From Erysipelotrichaceae bacterium (GTDB lineage: Bacteria; Bacillota_I; Bacilli_A; Erysipelotrichales; Erysipelotrichaceae): a DNA stretch of 35,998 bases. Shown piece by piece: positions 24,156 to 32,330 of this stretch. The notes beneath the pieces were generated by a model, which was not told where the DNA came from, did no database searches, and was given only the letters and a program-made list of their open reading frames with translations. The translations under genes and the position numbers were made by a program. The stretch lies in NCBI GenBank assembly GCA_024684175.1, contig JAIKXJ010000026.1:1-35998 (forward strand), written 5' to 3'. The first letter of the stretch is position 1. Every line of letters begins with the position of its first letter.

Positions 24156-25553
24156 ATGCATAATATAGGTGTGGAATATCTGAACGAAACTTTTGAACAA
24201 TATCATTATGCCTTGCGGAAAGCCAAGCAATCCGTACGCCTGCGCAAGCGTCAGGACAAACCGATCCATCCGGCCGTCTTGGACGATATCGTCAATATCT
24301 ACAATTGTTCGATCGAGCGCCTCGGCGAGATCGATGTCCCGGCTGAACTGATCGTCGGCACCAAGACCGGTGCCCGGACACTGGCTTTTTCCTATGATTT
24401 CATGCCGCTGCTCAAAGATAAGAGCGAATTTGCGGCAAAATGGCGGGCCGTATGCTCTTACCATCTTTCGGATACCGGCATCACGGAAGCACCGACCGCT
24501 TATGAGTACCTGGGGAAATTCTATATCGTGGAAGGCAACAAGAGAGTCTCCGTCCTGCGTTCCTACGGTGCCGTCTTCATCACACTGGATGTGATACGTC
24601 TGCTGCCGCGCAAGTCCGACCGCATGGCCGTGCAGGCATACTACCGTTTCCTGGAATATCATAAGCTGTCCAAACTCTATTCGATACAGTTCTCCAGGCC
24701 GCAGTACTACTCCCGTTTTCAGAAAGCCTTGGGCTTTGCGGAAGACCACGAGTGGACGAGAGCGGAAAGGATCGCCGTCGTCGGCTTCTTCGGAAGATTG
24801 AAGACACATCTGGAACGCTATAAGATCACCGCCAATCCGAGCAACTGTCTTTTGGCCCTGGCCGAGATCTACGGCTACGAGAACCTGACCACGATGTCGG
24901 ACAACCAGCTCGATAAGGCGATCAAAGACAACAAAGTCCGTCTCGATCACGGACACGGACCATATCACATCATGGCCGTGGCCGACGAAGAAGACCTGGG
25001 TCTGTATTCCGGCTATGCCCGTACGGAACTCAAGGATATCGACTTCATGATCTCTTGCGGAGACTTGCACAGCGAATATCTCGAATTCCTGGTCACGATG
25101 GCCAATAAGCCTCTGTTCTATATTCACGGCAACCATGACGGCCGCTACGAGACCAAACCGCCGGAGGGCTGCATCTGCATCGACGATGACTTATACATCC
25201 ACGACGGCATCCGCATCCTGGGACTAGGCGGTTCCTTCCGCTACTCTAACGATAAGTTCCAGTACACCGAGGTGCAGATGGAAAGAAGGATACGCAAATT
25301 AAGAAGGAAGATCCGCAAAGCCGGCGGTGTCGATATCGTCGTCACGCACGCCCCGATCAAGGGATACGGTGACATGCAGGACTTTGCCCATCAAGGCTTT
25401 GCCTGTTTCGAAAAACTGCTGAATGAACTCCATCCGAAATTCTGGCTCTACGGTCACGTACATCTGCGCTATGATTATCATCTGAAACGCATCATCGAAT
25501 ACAAGGAGACACAGATCATCAACTGCAATACGAAATATGAGATCACCTACTAA
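24156..25553 (+). CDS. Metallophosphoesterase fused to an N-terminal ParB-like (EGNKR) domain
   Basis: The 465-residue protein has two parts. Residues ~1-265 include VGTKTGARTLAFSYDFMPLL (68-87) and the ParB/sulfiredoxin-like core IVEGNKRVSVLRSYGA (124-139). From memory, this domain in Bacillota normally precedes a BMP-type sugar/nucleoside-binding domain. Residues ~270-465 form a calcineurin-like phosphoesterase with GD (302-303), GNHD (325-328), THAP (H398) and GHVH (433-436). The usual first DxH motif is replaced by ADEED (276-280). No signal peptide is visible. Substrate is unknown; a nucleotide or sugar-phosphate signal is possible. No clear ribosome site precedes the ATG, so the start is uncertain. 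It overlaps the GH4 gene by 17 bases. Confidence 0.82.
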   Translation: MHNIGVEYLNETFEQYHYALRKAKQSVRLRKRQDKPIHPAVLDDIVNIYNCSIERLGEIDVPAELIVGTKTGARTLAFSYDFMPLLKDKSEFAAKWRAVCSYHLSDTGITEAPTAYEYLGKFYIVEGNKRVSVLRSYGAVFITLDVIRLLPRKSDRMAVQAYYRFLEYHKLSKLYSIQFSRPQYYSRFQKALGFAEDHEWTRAERIAVVGFFGRLKTHLERYKITANPSNCLLALAEIYGYENLTTMSDNQLDKAIKDNKVRLDHGHGPYHIMAVADEEDLGLYSGYARTELKDIDFMISCGDLHSEYLEFLVTMANKPLFYIHGNHDGRYETKPPEGCICIDDDLYIHDGIRILGLGGSFRYSNDKFQYTEVQMERRIRKLRRKIRKAGGVDIVVTHAPIKGYGDMQDFAHQGFACFEKLLNELHPKFWLYGHVHLRYDYHLKRIIEYKETQIINCNTKYEITY

Positions 25554-26916
25554 AGACATCAACATCGCTTATATCGGCGGCGGATCGCGCGGCTGGGCAT
25601 GGACGTTCATGACGGATCTGTCATTGGAAAAAGAGCTTTCCGGCACCATCCGTCTCTACGACATCGACCATAAAGCTTCGAAGATCAACGAAAAGATCGG
25701 CAACGATCTGAGCAGTGACAAACACTGCCGTTCTCATTTCACCTACCGCTCCGTCAATTCGCTCAAGAAAGCCCTCCACAAGGCAGACTTCGTGGTCATC
25801 TCCATCCTGCCGGGGACTTTCGAGGAGATGGAATCCGATGTCCATCTTCCGGAAAAATATGGTATCTACCAGTCGGTCGGCGACACGGCCGGTCCGGGCG
25901 GCTATATCCGGGCACTTCGCACCATTCCGATGTTCATCGAGATCGCCGATGCCGTCAAACAATACGCACCGGATGCCTGGGTCATCAACTACACCAATCC
26001 GATGTCTTTATGCGTCAAGACATTGTACGAGACCTTCCCTGAGATCAAAGCCTTCGGCTGCTGCCATGAGGTCTTCAATACGCAGGAAGTATTGGCTTCC
26101 ATCCTATCCAAAGAACTCAAGACCGGCAAGATCAAACGAAGCGACTTGTACACCAATGTCATCGGCATCAACCACTTCACCTGGTTCACCAAGGCATCTT
26201 ATAAGGACATCGACATCTTCCCGATCTACGAAAAATACATCGACCTGCACTTTGAAGAAGGCTACGAATTCACTTCCGACAACTGGATGAATTCCTACTT
26301 CAGCTGCGCGCACCGCGTCAAGTTTGACCTGTTCAGGAAATATCACAACATCGCCGCAGCCGGTGACCGGCACCTGGCGGAGTTCATGCCCGGCGATCTC
26401 TACCTGAAGGATCCGGAAACGGTCGAAAAATGGAAGTTCACACTGACTCCGGTCTCCTACCGCAAAGACGATCTCAAAAAACGGCTGGAGCGTTCCAAAC
26501 GTCTCTACGAAGGGAAAGAAAAGATCAGACTGACTTCGACCGGCGAAGAAGGCGTCCAGCTCATCAAAGCCCTCTGCGGTCTAAAAGACAAGGTCTCCAA
26601 TGTCAATCTGCCCAACTATGGCTTGCAGATACCCAATCTTCCCAAAGACGCCATCGTCGAGACCAATGCCCTGTTCACCTTCGATAACGTCGCGCCGGTC
26701 TATGCCGGTAAGATGCCTGAGGACATCAGAAAGCTCACCCTTCCGCACATCCGAAATCATGAGCGCATCTATCAGGCCGTCACTCAAAAGGACCGCAGTC
26801 TCGTCTATGAAACATTCAGGAACGATCCTTTGATCCACAAGCGTCTAAACAGCGAACAGATCAGGGAACTCGTCGATCAGATGATCGAAAATACATCAAA
26901 ATACACAGATATCTGA
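25537..26916 (+). CDS. lplD: GH4 alpha-galacturonidase, LplD-like
   Basis: GH4 enzymes cleave glycosides by an NAD+- and Mn2+-dependent oxidation-elimination mechanism and act in the cytoplasm. The 459-residue protein shows the NAD-binding IAYIGGGSRGW (10-20), GDTAGPGG (115-122), NYTNP (151-155), the metal-site CHEV (176-179) and GINHFTWF (N212, H213). The CHEV motif is, to my knowledge, the mark of the alpha-galacturonidase subgroup (LplD), as against CHS, CHG or CN in other GH4 types. It should release galacturonate from short imported oligogalacturonides. The start overlaps the phosphoesterase gene by 17 bases and has no strong ribosome site, so coupling is likely. Confidence 0.9.
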   Translation: MRSPTKDINIAYIGGGSRGWAWTFMTDLSLEKELSGTIRLYDIDHKASKINEKIGNDLSSDKHCRSHFTYRSVNSLKKALHKADFVVISILPGTFEEMESDVHLPEKYGIYQSVGDTAGPGGYIRALRTIPMFIEIADAVKQYAPDAWVINYTNPMSLCVKTLYETFPEIKAFGCCHEVFNTQEVLASILSKELKTGKIKRSDLYTNVIGINHFTWFTKASYKDIDIFPIYEKYIDLHFEEGYEFTSDNWMNSYFSCAHRVKFDLFRKYHNIAAAGDRHLAEFMPGDLYLKDPETVEKWKFTLTPVSYRKDDLKKRLERSKRLYEGKEKIRLTSTGEEGVQLIKALCGLKDKVSNVNLPNYGLQIPNLPKDAIVETNALFTFDNVAPVYAGKMPEDIRKLTLPHIRNHERIYQAVTQKDRSLVYETFRNDPLIHKRLNSEQIRELVDQMIENTSKYTDI

Positions 26917-26932
26917 AGAAAGGAAAGAAACA

Positions 26933-28165
26933 ATGGCACTACATGTAATGGATGAAGCCAACCGCTGTCTGCAATGCAAGAACCCGCGCTGCCGCACCGG
27001 CTGTCCGATCAACACCAACATCCCGGAAGCGATCCGCCTTTTAAGAGAAAACAAGCTCAATGAAGCGGGTAAGATGTTGTTCCTGAACAACCCGCTGACC
27101 ACGGTCTGTTCCCTTGTCTGCAACCACGAGAACCAGTGTGAAGGACATTGTGTCTTGGGCATCAAAGGCTCGCCGGTCCACTTCTCCACGATCGAGAACT
27201 ACATTTCCGAGACTTACGCAAACCAGATGACCGAAGGTCCGAAGCCTTCCAACGGCATCAAGGTCGCGATCGTCGGTTCCGGTCCGGCCGGACTGACCAT
27301 CGCCGTCATTTTGGCGAGGTACGGCTACGATGTGACGATCTTCGACATTCACGACAAGATCGGCGGCGTTTTGCGCTATGGCATTCCGGAATTCCGTCTT
27401 CCGAAGTCTGTCCTCGACGATTTCGAATACCGTCATCTGCGCTTGAAAGGCATCAAAGTCCGTCCGAATACCACGATCGGCACCTCAATCACGATCGATG
27501 ATCTCTTCCGTGACGGTTACAAAGCGATCTTCGTAGGTACCGGTACCTGGAGGCCGAAGACGTTGGGCATCAAGGGTGAATCCTTAGGCAATGTCCACTT
27601 CGCGATCGACTACCTCGCCTCTCCGGATGTCTACCACTTAGGCGATAATGTCATCGTCATCGGCGTCGGCAATGCCGCCATGGATGTCTCCAGGACGGCG
27701 ATCCGCAAGGGATCAAGGCACGTCACATGCTTTGCGAGAAGAGATACCGTCTCTGCTTCCCAGTATGAGTTCTCTTATGCAAAGCTCGAAGGTGTCAATT
27801 TCGAATTCAACAAGTCACCGGTCGAGATCAAAGATGACGGTGTCATCTTTGCCGATACGACCGTCAACGAAGAAGGAAAAGTCGTCGTCGTGGAAGGTTC
27901 CGAAAAATTCTATCCGTCCGATTCGGTCATCGTCTCCGTTTCCCAAGGTGCCATGAACCGTATCGTCTCCACGACCAAAGGTCTGGAAGTCGGTAAAGGC
28001 GGACTCTTAGTCGCCGATGAACACGGTCATACGACAAGGCCGGGCGTCTTCACCTCCGGAGATGTCGTCTCCGGTGCCAAGACGGTCGTTGAAGCGGTCG
28101 CTGCTTCCAAAGTCACCGCCGAGGCGATGCACGAATACCTGCAATCCCTGCCGAAAGACGAATAA
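26933..28165 (+). CDS. GltD/NfnB-like NAD(P)-dependent flavoprotein oxidoreductase with Fe-S clusters
   Basis: The 410-residue protein resembles the small subunit of glutamate synthase and related NAD(P)H oxidoreductases. Two cysteine groups for iron-sulfur clusters are seen: C12, C15, C20, C24 and C59, C63, C69, C73. The FAD site VAIVGSGPAG (111-120), a second dinucleotide fold (VIGVGNAAMDVS) and the C-terminal GVFTSGDVVSGAKTVVEAVA follow. No partner (gltB or an NfnA/SudB-type subunit) lies nearby, so its electron acceptor is unknown. It starts 16 bases after GH4 behind AGGAAAG and is probably co-transcribed with it, which is an unusual setting for this family. Confidence 0.88.
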   Translation: MALHVMDEANRCLQCKNPRCRTGCPINTNIPEAIRLLRENKLNEAGKMLFLNNPLTTVCSLVCNHENQCEGHCVLGIKGSPVHFSTIENYISETYANQMTEGPKPSNGIKVAIVGSGPAGLTIAVILARYGYDVTIFDIHDKIGGVLRYGIPEFRLPKSVLDDFEYRHLRLKGIKVRPNTTIGTSITIDDLFRDGYKAIFVGTGTWRPKTLGIKGESLGNVHFAIDYLASPDVYHLGDNVIVIGVGNAAMDVSRTAIRKGSRHVTCFARRDTVSASQYEFSYAKLEGVNFEFNKSPVEIKDDGVIFADTTVNEEGKVVVVEGSEKFYPSDSVIVSVSQGAMNRIVSTTKGLEVGKGGLLVADEHGHTTRPGVFTSGDVVSGAKTVVEAVAASKVTAEAMHEYLQSLPKDE

Positions 28166-28171
28166 AAAAGT

Positions 28172-28195
28172 AACGGGATCCCTGAAGATCCCGTT
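28172..28195 (+). terminator. Terminator-like hairpin after the flavoprotein gene
   Basis: AACGGGATC (28172-28180) and GATCCCGTT (28187-28195) form a perfect 9-bp stem with a six-base loop. Only a short T-rich stretch follows on the plus strand. Confidence 0.7.
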
Positions 28196-28220
28196 TCCAT
28201 TCTTTCCGTACTTACGAAAC

Positions 28221-28247
28221 AAGCGATGCATTCAACATCGCTTTTTT
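28221..28247. terminator. Bidirectional terminator between flavoprotein and MATE genes
   Basis: AAGCGATG (28221-28228) and CATCGCTT (28236-28243) form an 8-bp stem with a seven-base loop, followed by six T on the plus strand. On the minus strand it lies directly after the MATE stop codon. Confidence 0.8.
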
Positions 28248-29631
28248 ATTGAAGATATTGTCTGCGGTAATCACGTAAGACCAGGAACGCCACGAGGCTC
28301 GACATGACCGTGACCGAGATGTTGGAGACCATCATCACGATACCGACGCTCTTTTCTCCGAGATCCGTGAAATTCTGCAAGAACCAGAAGACCGGGATGC
28401 GGAAGGCAAAGACCCTGGCGATATTGACGATGAGCGTCAGTTTCGTCCTGCCCAGTCCGTACAGAAGAGCCATGACCGCCGCATTGATGCCGAGCGGTAC
28501 GGCGCCTAACGCCTCATAGCGGTAGACCAGCTTGATCATCTCATGAAATTCTTGGCTCCCCGAATCGAACAGCGAGGCGAAGAAGTCCATCTGCCAGATC
28601 TCGAAGCCGGAGATCAAAGCGCCTAAACACACGTTGATGATCATCGTGACATAGAAGGCCTTGATCACCCTCTCGAATCTTTTTGCCCCGAAGTTCTGCG
28701 AGATGATGGAAGCGCAGCCCTCCTGATAACCGTTCTGCGGCATCGTCGTGAAACCGCCCAGATTATTGGAAACGCCCATCGCGCCGACCATCAGGTCGCC
28801 ATATACGGTACACATCGCATTGACGATCGTCTTGCCGAAAGCAAACAGAGCCTTTTCCGCGATGACCGGTAAAGAACTGTCGATCATCGGTGAGACCACT
28901 TCCCTTTCCTTGGAGACCGCCGACAGGGAGAAACCGAAGGCGGAATCGCCTTTCAAAGAATTATAGACCGCGACACTCAGCAACAGCAGCTGCGAGATCA
29001 GCGAAGCCACGGCGATCATCACCAATCCGGAATTCAGGATATAGACAAAGAAGGCCGTCAAAGAAAGCTTCGTCAAAATGACCATCAGATTGAGCTTGAA
29101 GATCAGTCTGGCATTCCCTCTTGCCCGCTCGACGGCGATATAGACGTTGTTGAGGAAGGTGACCACCATGCTCAGCAGCTGCACGATGAAGTAACTGGTT
29201 CCGACTTTGATCAGTCCTTCCGGTGTTCCGGCCAGCCGCAAAAACTGTCCGGTAAACGGCAGGATCCCGCCAAGCATGAATACGCCCACGCTCAGGCACA
29301 GGATATACAGGGATGAGACTCTCTTGCGGACCAGATCGAAATCCCCCTGCCCGAAAGCATGCGAGATCTTGATGCCGGCACCGACCGCCAGTCCGCCGCC
29401 GACGGCGGAAAGGATGTGGTTGACCTGGCTGAGATAAGCGACGGCAGACACCGACTCCTTGGAGATATGGGCAGCCATCATCGTATCCAGGATCGCAAAG
29501 ATCTGTGAGAGCATCTGGTACATCGCCAGCGGTGTTCCGATATAAAAGATGACCTTCCACATACTGTCGTTGAGCGACATGTGAAGATAACGTTCATCCC
29601 GGCTGTTGAGTTTTGTTTTGTTTGTTGTCAT
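28246..29631 (-). CDS. MATE family efflux transporter
   Basis: This is a cation-coupled multidrug/toxin extrusion type transporter with about twelve membrane segments in two homologous halves (461 residues from the ATG at 29631). The first helix begins at MWKVIFYIGTPLAMYQM and the second half at SSLPVIAEKALFAFGK. MATE-type marks include the GAGIKISHAFGQGD segment in the first half and QNGYQEGCASIISQNFGAKRFE in the second, the paired G-QN-GA-type loops. Substrate is unknown. The ATG at 29643 lies inside the probable -10 box, so 29631 is preferred; a downstream ATG at 29580 is also possible. No ribosome site is clear for any of them. Confidence 0.9.
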   Translation of the reverse strand: MTTNKTKLNSRDERYLHMSLNDSMWKVIFYIGTPLAMYQMLSQIFAILDTMMAAHISKESVSAVAYLSQVNHILSAVGGGLAVGAGIKISHAFGQGDFDLVRKRVSSLYILCLSVGVFMLGGILPFTGQFLRLAGTPEGLIKVGTSYFIVQLLSMVVTFLNNVYIAVERARGNARLIFKLNLMVILTKLSLTAFFVYILNSGLVMIAVASLISQLLLLSVAVYNSLKGDSAFGFSLSAVSKEREVVSPMIDSSLPVIAEKALFAFGKTIVNAMCTVYGDLMVGAMGVSNNLGGFTTMPQNGYQEGCASIISQNFGAKRFERVIKAFYVTMIINVCLGALISGFEIWQMDFFASLFDSGSQEFHEMIKLVYRYEALGAVPLGINAAVMALLYGLGRTKLTLIVNIARVFAFRIPVFWFLQNFTDLGEKSVGIVMMVSNISVTVMSSLVAFLVLRDYRRQYLQ

Positions 29632-29641
29632 GCCTTTATAC

Positions 29642-29647
29642 ATTATA
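29642..29647 (-). promoter_or_regulatory. Putative -10 box of the MATE gene
   Basis: A perfect TATAAT on the minus strand overlaps the first possible ATG (29643). A weak CTGGAA lies 16 bases upstream. Transcription would begin only a few bases before the ATG at 29631. Confidence 0.45.
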
Positions 29648-29729
29648 TCGTTTGCCTCTTTTTTTCCAGTCTTATCCTTCGGTTTGGACCGTTCTTCAAA
29701 CCCGTACCTTCATATGAGCGCTCCTGGAG

Positions 29730-29735
29730 TATAAT
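29730..29735 (+). promoter_or_regulatory. Putative -10 box of the unknown membrane protein gene
   Basis: A perfect TATAAT ends eight bases before the ATG at 29744, so the transcript would be leaderless or nearly so. No good -35 box is seen. Confidence 0.45.
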
Positions 29736-29743
29736 TTGATTGT

Positions 29744-30556
29744 ATGCTAAAGAAGTTTTTATTGATCGCTTTATTGATGTTTGAACCGATCCGCATCAAC
29801 AACGGTTACGATCAGAATACCAGGATCACCTTTACCGGGATCGGAGAGACCTGTTACGGGACGCTTTTGTCAAAGACGTCTGTCAGCGGGACCTGGTCCT
29901 CCAATCTCTCGCTCCCTTTGAATGCACCGGATCAAGTGATCGCCTTTTTCGAAGGATATGAGGATGCAGATTCCTACTTTTATCTGAATTATTTCCAGGA
30001 TATCAGTGAAGGGATGCTTTACTGGCCATTCTATCCGCCGGAGGATTTCAAGATACTGCTCTATTATCCGGATTCGGACTCTTTCATCGTTTCCGATGCG
30101 CCGATCCGCCGTTATGCGCTCTCCTCCACTTATCACGCAGTGATCGAAAACGGATCGATGAGCGTTTCCAGGAACTACGATCATATGCGCATGGCGCTGA
30201 TCACGCTTTCCCGGATCGTTCTTTGTACGCTGACTGCCCTTGCGGTCACCTTCCTTTTCTACCGGCCGGGAAAGAAAGACTTAAAACCGGTCCTTTCCAG
30301 CAATCTGCTCTACCAGCTGCTCCTTCATCTGATCATTTCCCTTTACAGTTATAAGAACGGTTTCAGCATCGTCGAATACTTCCTGTTCCTCTGGATCCCG
30401 ACCCTGCTGTTTGCGTTTTTTCAGGGCTATCTATACAAGACGAAGACCTATACGCTCGCTTCACCGTATTTCTGTGCCCTGGCATCGCAGTTTGCCGCCT
30501 ATGCAGCCGGCCTCTTACTGGTCGATGTCTTTCCCGCAATGTTTACGATCTTTTAG
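29744..30556 (+). CDS. Unknown membrane protein with extracytoplasmic N-terminal domain (270 aa)
   Basis: I do not recognise a family. A short hydrophobic N-terminus (MLKKFLLIALLMF) looks like a signal or anchor segment. A ~140-residue polar, tyrosine-rich region (residues ~17-150) follows, presumably outside the membrane. Four hydrophobic segments occupy residues ~152-172, 188-202, 208-225 and 240-268. No catalytic motif is seen. It stands alone, divergent from MATE and convergent with the DUF3048 gene, so context gives no function. Confidence 0.75.
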   Translation: MLKKFLLIALLMFEPIRINNGYDQNTRITFTGIGETCYGTLLSKTSVSGTWSSNLSLPLNAPDQVIAFFEGYEDADSYFYLNYFQDISEGMLYWPFYPPEDFKILLYYPDSDSFIVSDAPIRRYALSSTYHAVIENGSMSVSRNYDHMRMALITLSRIVLCTLTALAVTFLFYRPGKKDLKPVLSSNLLYQLLLHLIISLYSYKNGFSIVEYFLFLWIPTLLFAFFQGYLYKTKTYTLASPYFCALASQFAAYAAGLLLVDVFPAMFTIF

Positions 30557-30582
30557 ATCTTCCTATCCTCATCTAACTGACT

Positions 30583-30610
30583 AAACAAGCTCCTGAAGAG
30601 GAGCTTGTTT
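30583..30610. terminator. Bidirectional rho-independent terminator
   Basis: AAACAAGCTCCT (30583-30594), loop GAAG and AGGAGCTTGTTT (30599-30610) form a perfect 12-bp stem between two convergent genes, with A and T at its ends. Confidence 0.9.
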
Positions 30611-30630
30611 CATGTTTTGGCAGTTATTTT

Positions 30631-31785
30631 TCAGTTGATCACGACCGATCCGCCGAGGTTGTCGGAGATCCAGGCGATATAGGTCTTGCCTCTGTTCAAA
30701 GCGATGACCTCGCCATCGGGATCCCTCAACACCAGTTTCCCCTTTTCGACTTCCCAGGTGATGTCCATGACCGTTCCTTCCGATGCCAGTTTTCCATGGC
30801 CGGAGATCATCTGGTAGTTGCAATAGGAGAAGTAAGCACCCGGTTTGGTGATGTATTCCGTCTGGTCATATAGAACGATGATGTTCTTTCTGGTCAGTTT
30901 GTTTTCGAAATCTTCCGTATGATAGAGCTTATCCGTTTTCGAATAGGTCCAGTGTTTGACCCAGCTGCGATCGGAGATCGTGATCGTCATCTCGTTGCAA
31001 GGCGTATCGCTGACTGTGACAGCCTCATCGGTAAATTCGAACGAAGTGAAATGATCGTTGTTTCTTTCCGTCCGATAACCGTATTCTTCGATTGCCTGCG
31101 GGAGCTTGTCGGTATAGACGACACCGGTATGTTCGGTCGCCACATCTCTTTCCCAGTTCCGGCCGAACAGCTGTACGTAGCCGCGGTATTGCAGCTGGTT
31201 GATGTTGTCGACACCGTCCCTGGCGATGACATCGCTCGCACCGATATAAGTTCCGGCGGAATCGCTCTGTCCCCAATGGACATAGATCGCATCAAAGAGC
31301 TCGGAAAAACGGACATACGGCGGACGGGCACTGCGCATCGGACCGATCAGTTCAGGCAAGGATGTGAAATCGGCAAACAGCCACATCGTCCGGGTGATGC
31401 CGCCTTCCACTTCCCCTTCCAGGATGATGTCGGGAGAATACTGACTGTCATCCATGCCCCATTGCGGACGGGCAGGCGGCGTGTTTTCGACCATGAAGGC
31501 GACAGGACGTTTTCCGATCGCCGTTTCTTTCATCTTGAGGCCGGTCAGAGGATTTCTGGTACGGCGGTCTTCTTCCGCTTTCCGTTTCGCTTCTTCTGCC
31601 GCCAGCCGGGCAGCTTCTTTCTCGGCCGCGATCCTTTCGGCTTCTTCCTTGGCACGCAAGGCCGCTTCCTCTTCTTCCCTTAATTGGCGTTCTTTTTTGA
31701 TGATGTCTGCCAATGCCAGGGAAGAGAGCAACAGCAGTACCAGCAAGCCGGCAATACTCAGTTTTTTGACTGTTGTTTTTTTCAT
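30631..31785 (-). CDS. DUF3048 (YerB-like) membrane-anchored protein
   Basis: The 384-residue protein has an N-terminal membrane anchor (about residues 8-27) without a lipobox. A ~50-residue alanine/glutamate/arginine-rich coiled coil follows (residues ~30-77). The DUF3048 body contains NPLTGL, RPVAFMVENTPPARPQWGM, IGPMRSARPPYV and, in the C-terminal domain, GKTYIAWI. The family includes B. subtilis YerB, whose molecular role is not established to my knowledge. It should sit outside the membrane. The ATG at 31785 is preferred to the in-frame GTG at 31794. It stands alone between two terminators. Confidence 0.88.
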   Translation of the reverse strand: MKKTTVKKLSIAGLLVLLLLSSLALADIIKKERQLREEEEAALRAKEEAERIAAEKEAARLAAEEAKRKAEEDRRTRNPLTGLKMKETAIGKRPVAFMVENTPPARPQWGMDDSQYSPDIILEGEVEGGITRTMWLFADFTSLPELIGPMRSARPPYVRFSELFDAIYVHWGQSDSAGTYIGASDVIARDGVDNINQLQYRGYVQLFGRNWERDVATEHTGVVYTDKLPQAIEEYGYRTERNNDHFTSFEFTDEAVTVSDTPCNEMTITISDRSWVKHWTYSKTDKLYHTEDFENKLTRKNIIVLYDQTEYITKPGAYFSYCNYQMISGHGKLASEGTVMDITWEVEKGKLVLRDPDGEVIALNRGKTYIAWISDNLGGSVVIN

Positions 31786-31925
31786 AATCACCACTCTGAT
31801 CCGATCTATGCTTATGGATCGTTTACTATTCTTATTCTATCATCACATCCTATTCCCGCCGATCAAAAACGGATCGCGGTCACATTACTTTGATCATTCA
31901 GATCCGAAATGAATCCGACGCCATA

Positions 31926-31950
31926 AGAAAAGCTCCGTTTCCGGAGCTCT
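31926..31950 (-). terminator. Terminator of the ribosomal protein operon
   Basis: On the minus strand AGCTCCG, loop and CGGAGCT (arms 31942-31948 and 31931-31937) are followed by UUUUCUUA, just after rplQ. The ~120 bases from here to the DUF3048 gene hold no clear promoter; TAGAAT-like -10 candidates there lack a -35. Confidence 0.85.
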
Positions 31951-31958
31951 TGTTTGAA

Positions 31959-32315
31959 TTAGACTAATTCGATCGTTGCCAACGGAGCAGCGTCACCGCG
32001 TCTGAAACCGGTCTTATTGACTCTGGTATAGCCGCCGTTTCTGTCTTTATATTTCGGGGCAACTTCATCAAATAAGACCTGAACAGCTGTCTTGCCATCT
32101 TTAGTCGTGACATTTCTTAAATAAGAGGCAGCCTGTCTTCTGGCAGCTAAGTCATTCTTCTTAGCGATTGTGATCAGATGATCGACGACGCTTCTTAATT
32201 CCATAGCCTTCATTTCAGTCGTTTCGATCTTGCCTTTTAAGATAAGATCAGTTGCCATGTTCTTAAGAAGGGCTACTCTATGGTCAGCCGTACGGCCTAA
32301 TCTACGATTCCACAT
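31959..32315 (-). CDS. rplQ: 50S ribosomal protein L17
   Basis: L17 is a large-subunit protein near the exit tunnel. The 118-residue protein begins with the family's RRLGRTADHRVALLKNMATDLI-type segment and ends with GFRRGDAAPLATIELV. Length and order after rpoA are standard. It starts 15 bases after rpoA and is the last gene of the operon. Confidence 0.98.
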   Translation of the reverse strand: MWNRRLGRTADHRVALLKNMATDLILKGKIETTEMKAMELRSVVDHLITIAKKNDLAARRQAASYLRNVTTKDGKTAVQVLFDEVAPKYKDRNGGYTRVNKTGFRRGDAAPLATIELV

Positions 32316-32330
32316 GTTTCAATTTCCCCC

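Noticed and set aside
24096..25136. 346-codon open frame on the minus strand opposite the phosphoesterase gene
   Set aside because: It is antisense to a protein with clear motifs and would extend across the uxaB promoter; its translation shows no recognisable domain.
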